Source: CAZRZN01 sp964604565
GTDB taxonomy: Bacteria > Pseudomonadota > Alphaproteobacteria > Rhodobacterales > Rhodobacteraceae
Direction: 5' to 3'
Assembly (NCBI GenBank): GCA_964604565.1
Contig: CAZRZN010000164.1
Coordinates: 1 to 9,349, forward strand
Length of the DNA: 9,349 nucleotides
Shown one piece after another: positions 5,959-9,349 of this stretch. The notes beneath the pieces are model-generated. The model was not told the DNA's origin, did not search any database, and saw nothing but the letters and a program-made list of their open reading frames with translations. The position numbers and the translations under genes are program-made. Each line of letters starts with the position of its first letter. Within the stretch, counting starts at the first letter, position 1.

Positions 5959-6447
5959 ATGCGTGTCACCAAGCGAACCAATATCGCCATGCGGGTTCTG
6001 ATGTATTGCGCCGCCAATCCTGGGCGACTGGTCACCAAGCATGAGATCGCCGAACGCTGCAACGCATCGGAAAATCATCTGGCGCAGGTCATCAATCAGC
6101 TGGGGCAGCTGGGCTTTCTGCACACCCAGCGCGGCCGCAATGGCGGGCTGGAACTGGGGCGACCTGCCAAGGACATCGTCATCGGCGATATCTTTCGTGC
6201 GATCGAGCAGCCCGTGCCCCTGGCCGAATGCTTTGCCGATGTGGACAACACCTGCCCGCTCATCGATGCGTGCCGGTTGCGCGCGGCGCTCACCGACGCG
6301 GCCAATGCCTTTTACGCGACGCTCGATCCGATCACGCTGGACGCCTTGGTCTGTGACAACCCGGCATTGATGAATATTCTGGCGCCGGAGCGTTGCGGCA
6401 GCGCGGAACGTTCCACACCGCTTGTCAATTCCGAAGCCATCCACTAG
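5959..6447 (+). CDS. Rrf2-family Fe-S transcriptional regulator, NsrR-like
   Basis: A 162-residue DNA-binding regulator. The N-terminal winged helix has the Rrf2 hallmarks: a KHEIAERCNASENHLAQVI recognition region (residues 27-45) and the wing RGRNGGLELGRPA (58-70). A cluster-binding loop follows with Cys91, Cys99 and Cys105, the spacing of the three-cysteine NsrR/IscR group; the ECF...CPL..ACRL context is closest to NsrR, the nitric-oxide sensor. Residue 8 is Asn, where NsrR proteins known to me have the Asp that completes the cluster. The start at 5959 is chosen because it gives the family N-terminus and has GGGAGG 6 nt upstream; an ATG at 5893 in the same frame has no ribosome site and would add 22 unrelated residues. 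It lies beside an FNR-type box and just upstream of the gcv operon. Target genes are unknown; autoregulation or control of the cyclotransferase are possible. Confidence 0.88.
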   Translation: MRVTKRTNIAMRVLMYCAANPGRLVTKHEIAERCNASENHLAQVINQLGQLGFLHTQRGRNGGLELGRPAKDIVIGDIFRAIEQPVPLAECFADVDNTCPLIDACRLRAALTDAANAFYATLDPITLDALVCDNPALMNILAPERCGSAERSTPLVNSEAIH

Positions 6448-6450
6448 CGT
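6422..6450 (+). promoter_or_regulatory. Likely promoter of the gcv riboswitch and operon
   Basis: TTGTCA (6422-6427, 5 of 6) is followed after exactly 17 nt by TAGCGT (6445-6450, 3 of 6). It overlaps the last codons and stop of the regulator gene. The expected start point, about 6457, is right at the first base of the riboswitch P1 stem (6458), which is what raises this above chance despite the poor -10. Confidence 0.4.
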
Positions 6451-6457
6451 CAAGGGA

Positions 6458-6625
6458 TCTTTGACGGGAGAACTGGCTGGGGCCGATGTGCCCAAGGCCG
6501 GTGCCGAAGGCGCAACCGCCCCGGAAACGCTCAGGCCCCATGGACCGCAAAGACAGAAGACTCTGGAGAGAGGCGCGAAGCAGGCGCCCGCCGAAGGGAT
6601 AACGATCTCAGGCGAAAGGACAGAG
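6458..6625 (+). promoter_or_regulatory. Tandem glycine riboswitch
   Basis: Two consecutive glycine aptamers precede gcvT. Aptamer 1 is closed by P1 pairing TCTTTG(A)CGG (6458-6467) with CCGCAAAGA (6545-6553), one bulge, and contains GGGAGA, GCCGAAGGCGCAACC (6503-6517) and GGAAACGCTCAGGC (6523-6536). Aptamer 2 is closed by CTCTG (6561-6565) with CAGAG (6621-6625) and contains GGAGAG, GCCGAAGGGATAACG (6590-6604), ATCTCAGGCGAAAGGACAG. These are the conserved core sequences of the class (CCGAAGG..CAA/TAA, CTCAGG..AAGGAC). The short linker between aptamers (6554-6560) is typical. In known cases glycine binding turns on gcv expression so that excess glycine is degraded. Gene context, glycine cleavage T protein directly downstream, agrees. 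Confidence 0.93.
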
Positions 6626-6626
6626 G

Positions 6627-6667
6627 GGGCAGGCGAGGCGCGGAACAGGTCCGCGCCGTCACTGCCC
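6627..6667 (+). promoter_or_regulatory. Expression-platform hairpin of the glycine riboswitch
   Basis: Two nested stems follow aptamer 2: an outer GGGCAG (6627-6632) with CTGCCC (6662-6667), and an inner GGCGCGGA (6637-6644) with TCCGCGCC (6650-6657) around the loop ACAGG. No U-run follows, so a simple intrinsic terminator is unlikely. The stem ends 20 nt before the gcvT Shine-Dalgarno (AAGGA, 6688-6692), so control of ribosome access or Rho loading is more plausible. The outer left arm begins two bases after P1 of aptamer 2, a suitable place for coupling. Confidence 0.5.
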
Positions 6668-6697
6668 GATGCCATGCGCTTCGGGGAAAGGAAGCAT

Positions 6698-7819
6698 ATG
6701 GCGGATGAATTGCAGACAACCGTCCTGAATGACCTGCATCACGCACTGGGTGCGAGGATGGTGGGGTTTGCCGGTTATGAAATGCCCGTGCAATACAAGG
6801 CGGGCGTGCTGAAGGAACATTTGCACACACGGGCCGCTGCGGGACTGTTCGATGTCAGCCACATGGGGCAGGTCGTGCTGCGCGGCCCCGATGTTGCCGA
6901 GGCGCTTGAGACGCTGGTGCCGGTGGATGTCGCGGGCCTTGGTGAGGGACGGCAGAGATATGCGCTGTTCACCAACGGCGAGGGCGGTATCGAGGACGAT
7001 CTGATGATCGCCAATCGCGGCGACCACCTGTTTCTGGTGGTCAATGCAGCCTGCAAGGAGGCGGACGTCGCGCGGATGCGCGCTGCGCTGGAACCCTTGG
7101 GCATCACCGTCAAATTGCTGGAGACGCGCGCGCTGATCGCCCTTCAGGGACCATTGGCCGTGGACGTGCTGGCAGAGCACACGCCCGCGATCCGCGAGAT
7201 GAAATTCATGGACGTCGAAACGCTGCCGATCGCCGGGGCGGAATGCTGGGTGTCGCGGTCGGGCTACACGGGTGAGGACGGGTTCGAGATTTCGGTGCCC
7301 GATGCGGCTGCCGTAGATCTTGTCCGGTCGCTGCTTGCGGACCAGCGTGTCGAGCCAATCGGCCTTGGCGCGCGGGACAGCTTGCGTCTTGAGGCGGGTC
7401 TGTGCCTTTACGGCCAGGACCTCGACAGTGCGACGACCCCGGTGGAGGCCGGATTGACCTGGGCCATTTCCAAGGCGCGTCGCGCAGATGGGGCGCGGGC
7501 CGGTGGATTTCCCGGCGCCGATGTTGTTCTGGACCAGATCCAGCAGGGGCCACCGCGCAAACGGGTCGGCCTGTTGCCGGAGGGGCGCGCACCGCTGCGC
7601 GCGGGTGTCACGCTGTTTGCCGCGGATGAGGGCGGCGAGGCGATCGGCACGGTGACGTCAGGCGGCTTTGGTCCGTCGGTGAACGGCCCGGTGTCCATGG
7701 GCTATGTCGGCGTGGAATACGCCGCAAAGGAACAAATGCTCTGGGCGGAGTTGCGGGGCAAACGGGTTCCGGTACGGGTGGCCGCGCTGCCTTTCGTGCC
7801 GGCAGGATTCAAACGGTGA
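6698..7819 (+). CDS. gcvT: Glycine cleavage system T protein (aminomethyltransferase)
   Basis: A 373-residue T protein. It takes the aminomethyl group from lipoyl-GcvH, releases ammonia and transfers the methylene to tetrahydrofolate to give 5,10-methylene-THF. Family landmarks in order: GFAGYEMPVQY (23-33), LFDVSHMGQ (50-58), the folate-site GGIEDDLMI with Asp101 at the place of the E. coli catalytic Asp, SGYTGEDGFEI in the middle, LGARDSLRLEAGLCLYG, and the C-terminal GTVTSGGFGPSVNGPVSMGYV. The start at 6698 is fixed by AAGGA 5 nt upstream and by the family N-terminus; the same frame is open back to 6422 only because it reads through the riboswitch. First gene of gcvT-gcvH-gcvP, 17 nt before gcvH. 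Length is normal. Confidence 0.96.
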   Translation: MADELQTTVLNDLHHALGARMVGFAGYEMPVQYKAGVLKEHLHTRAAAGLFDVSHMGQVVLRGPDVAEALETLVPVDVAGLGEGRQRYALFTNGEGGIEDDLMIANRGDHLFLVVNAACKEADVARMRAALEPLGITVKLLETRALIALQGPLAVDVLAEHTPAIREMKFMDVETLPIAGAECWVSRSGYTGEDGFEISVPDAAAVDLVRSLLADQRVEPIGLGARDSLRLEAGLCLYGQDLDSATTPVEAGLTWAISKARRADGARAGGFPGADVVLDQIQQGPPRKRVGLLPEGRAPLRAGVTLFAADEGGEAIGTVTSGGFGPSVNGPVSMGYVGVEYAAKEQMLWAELRGKRVPVRVAALPFVPAGFKR

Positions 7820-7836
7820 GGCGACAGGAGAGAACC

Positions 7837-8196
7837 ATGAAATTCACCGAAGAGCATGAATGGCTGGAGATCGAGGACGATCTGGTTGTCGTCGGCATCA
7901 CGGAACATGCGGCGGAACAGCTAGGCGACATCGTTTTTGTCGAACTGCCCGAAGAGGGGCGCGAGGTGACCAAGGACGAAGAAGTGGTCGTGATCGAATC
8001 GGTCAAGGCAGCGTCGGATATCCTTGCGCCGCTGGATGGGGAGATCGTCGAGGTGAACACGGCCATCGTGGAGGAGCCGGGCAAGATCAACGAAGATCCC
8101 GAAAGTGACGGGTGGTTCTTCAAGATGAAGGTCGAGGATATGTCCGCGATGGACGACATGATGGATGAGGCGGCCTACAAGAAATTCATTTCATGA
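7837..8196 (+). CDS. gcvH: Glycine cleavage system H protein (lipoyl carrier)
   Basis: A 119-residue acidic carrier whose lipoyl arm shuttles the aminomethyl group from P to T protein and is reoxidised by the L protein. The lipoylation site is Lys57 in VIESVKAASDI. The N-terminus KFTEEHEWLE and the C-terminal DGWFFKMKVED region are the family pattern. The start at 7837 is preferred because AGGAG (7826-7830) precedes it and H proteins begin MKFTxEHEW; a GTG at 7816, overlapping the gcvT stop, would add seven unmatched residues. It is followed by a 145-nt structured spacer before gcvP. Confidence 0.96.
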   Translation: MKFTEEHEWLEIEDDLVVVGITEHAAEQLGDIVFVELPEEGREVTKDEEVVVIESVKAASDILAPLDGEIVEVNTAIVEEPGKINEDPESDGWFFKMKVEDMSAMDDMMDEAAYKKFIS

Positions 8197-8227
8197 TTTG
8201 GCGGCGGGCTGCCACCCGTGCGCCAGT

Positions 8228-8244
8228 GTGCCCTGTCGGGGCAC
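8228..8244 (+). other. Hairpin in the gcvH-gcvP spacer
   Basis: GTGCCC (8228-8233), loop TGTCG, GGGCAC (8239-8244): a perfect 6-bp stem 32 nt after the gcvH stop. No U-run follows. It may stabilise the 3' end of gcvTH message or pause transcription. Confidence 0.35.
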
Positions 8245-8264
8245 GACGTGGTGAAGGCCGGGAA

Positions 8265-8313
8265 GGGGGCGCTGCCCCCGTCCGCCCAAGAGCGGACTCC
8301 CCCGGAGTATTTT
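8265..8313 (+). repeat. Palindromic intergenic element with three adjacent hairpins
   Basis: Three stems lie end to end: GGGGGC-GCT-GCCCCC (8265-8279), GTCCGC-CCAAGA-GCGGAC (8280-8297) and ACTCC-CCC-GGAGT (8296-8308), the last followed by ATTTT (8309-8313). The second and third share two bases, so they are alternatives at the edge. The GGGGCGCTGCCCCC...CTCCCCCGGAGTATTTT layout resembles a short dispersed intergenic sequence that I recall being common in Rhodobacterales; this is recollection, and only one copy is in the window. The last stem plus ATTTT is terminator-like and could reduce read-through from gcvTH to gcvP. Confidence 0.5.
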
Positions 8314-8341
8314 CAGAGAGAAGAAGACGCGGGAGCGCAGC

Positions 8342-9349
8342 ATGACCTACGAGCCCATTGACTATCTGCCTTATGATTTTGCCAATCGCCGGCATATCGG
8401 ACCTTCGCCACAGGAGATGGCCGAGATGTTCCGTGTTCTTGGCGTTTCGGGTCTGGACCAATTGGTGGATGAAACCGTGCCTGAGAGTATCCGGCAGGCG
8501 ACGCCGCTGGAGTTCGGAAAACCCTTGTCCGAACGGGAACTGACGCACCGGATGCATGAGGTCGCGTCGCAGAACAAGGTGCTGACCTCCCTGATTGGCC
8601 AAGGCTATCACGGCACGGTGACGCCGCCTGCGATCCAGCGGAATATCCTCGAGAACCCGGCGTGGTATACCGCCTACACGCCCTATCAGCCGGAGATTTC
8701 CCAAGGGCGGCTGGAGGCGCTGCTGAATTATCAGACCATGGTCAGCGATCTGACGGGGCTGGAGATCGCGAATGCCTCCTTGTTGGATGAGGCGACTGCC
8801 TGCGCCGAGGCGATGACCATGGCACAGCGCGTGGCCAAGTCGAAGGCACGGGCCTTTTTTGTCGATGAGAACTGTCATCCACAGAACATCAGCCTGATGA
8901 AAACCCGGGCGGAACCCTTGGGCATCGAGGTGATCGTCGGGCCACCGGAGGATCTGGTGGCGGAGCGCGTATTCGGCGCGATCTTTCAGTATCCGGGCAC
9001 CCATGGGCATGTCCGCGATGTCACACCGCAAATGGAGGCTTTGCACGGCGCCAAGGCCATCGGCATCGTCAGCGCCGACCCGATGGCGCTGTGTCTTTTG
9101 AAGGAACCGGGGGCGATGGGGGCGGATATCGCCGTCGGGTCAACCCAGCGGTTCGGTGTGCCGATCGGCTACGGTGGACCGCACGCGGCCTACATGGCCT
9201 GCCGGGACGCTTACAAGCGCGCGATGCCCGGACGGATCGTCGGGATTTCCATCGACAGCCACGGCAACAAGGCCTACCGGCTGGCGCTCCAGACCCGGGA
9301 GCAGCATATCCGCCGCGAAAAGGCGACGTCGAATGTCTGCACCGCGCAG
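8342..9349 (+). CDS. gcvP: Glycine dehydrogenase (decarboxylating), P protein; 3' end outside the window
   Basis: The first 336 residues of the PLP-dependent P protein, which decarboxylates glycine and passes the aminomethyl group to lipoyl-GcvH. The start at 8342 has GGGAG (8331-8335) 6 nt upstream and gives the family N-terminus with RRHIGP. Further conserved blocks are GYHGTVTPPAIQRNILENP, YTPYQPEISQGRLEALLNYQ, LTGLEIANASLLDEATACAE, GSTQRFGVPIGYGGPHAAY and SNVCTAQ at the edge. The family's single-chain form is about 950 residues, so about a third is present; the PLP-binding lysine lies beyond the window. The frame is intact throughout. Separated from gcvH by 145 nt, so it may have different expression from gcvTH. 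Confidence 0.96.
   Translation, partial: MTYEPIDYLPYDFANRRHIGPSPQEMAEMFRVLGVSGLDQLVDETVPESIRQATPLEFGKPLSERELTHRMHEVASQNKVLTSLIGQGYHGTVTPPAIQRNILENPAWYTAYTPYQPEISQGRLEALLNYQTMVSDLTGLEIANASLLDEATACAEAMTMAQRVAKSKARAFFVDENCHPQNISLMKTRAEPLGIEVIVGPPEDLVAERVFGAIFQYPGTHGHVRDVTPQMEALHGAKAIGIVSADPMALCLLKEPGAMGADIAVGSTQRFGVPIGYGGPHAAYMACRDAYKRAMPGRIVGISIDSHGNKAYRLALQTREQHIRREKATSNVCTAQ

Noticed and set aside
5896..6675. 259-codon minus-strand frame over the Rrf2 gene and riboswitch
   Set aside because: Antisense to a well-supported regulator and to a structured RNA; the translation has no recognisable domain.
6422..6697. N-terminal extension of gcvT (92 extra codons)
   Set aside because: These bases form the tandem glycine riboswitch and its platform; GcvT begins at 6698 after a Shine-Dalgarno.
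8265..8313. Possible mobile element or attachment site in the gcvH-gcvP gap
   Set aside because: No transposase, target duplication or direct repeats; better described as a short palindromic intergenic element.
8186..9046. 286-codon minus-strand frame opposite gcvP
   Set aside because: Lies entirely antisense to conserved GcvP sequence and the hairpin spacer; no family features.

Overview
The window is GC-rich, densely coded DNA from an alphaproteobacterium, most likely a member of the Rhodobacterales (Roseobacter-like). The evidence is protein family variants and gene layout: a glutamyl-tRNA synthetase with an HVGN-type HIGH motif, an E. coli Pfk-2-like PfkB, and a glycine-cleavage operon in the order gcvT-gcvH-gcvP behind a tandem glycine riboswitch. 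I could not run a search, so the taxonomic call is inference.

Layout. Positions 1 to about 255 read on the minus strand as a piece of an RTX (hemolysin-type calcium-binding) protein. At about 240-260 this is joined head-to-head to a plus-strand glutamine-dependent NAD+ synthetase (nadE, to 1662) that has lost roughly its first 80 residues; this is a rearrangement scar or an assembly chimera. Next comes a compact minus-strand operon, pfkB (3705-2764), thpR (2756-2208) and a small zincin-like metallopeptidase (2211-1828), with a 7-nt gap and a 4-nt overlap. gltX (3808-5136) diverges from pfkB. A minus-strand gamma-glutamylcyclotransferase-like gene (5865-5296) converges on gltX and diverges from a plus-strand Rrf2-family regulator of the NsrR type (5959-6447). 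Their shared promoter region contains an FNR-type dyad, TTGAT-N4-GTCAA.

The right third is a glycine-cleavage operon. A likely promoter over the end of the regulator gene leads into a tandem glycine riboswitch (6458-6625), a large expression-platform hairpin, gcvT (6698-7819), gcvH (7837-8196), a 145-nt spacer with several hairpins, and the first 336 codons of gcvP (8342 to the window edge). T, H and P proteins, with a dihydrolipoamide dehydrogenase encoded elsewhere, oxidise glycine to CO2 and NH3 and load the C1 unit on tetrahydrofolate; the riboswitch ties expression to glycine level.

Most genes are well-known families. I see no CRISPR array, tRNA, insertion sequence or phage gene, and no clear new multi-gene system. 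The points that deserve a second look are the RTX/nadE junction, the FNR-like box with an NsrR-like regulator that has Asn in place of the expected Asp8 cluster ligand, the riboswitch with its expression platform, the structured gcvH-gcvP spacer, and the RMD variant of the KPN motif in PfkB.
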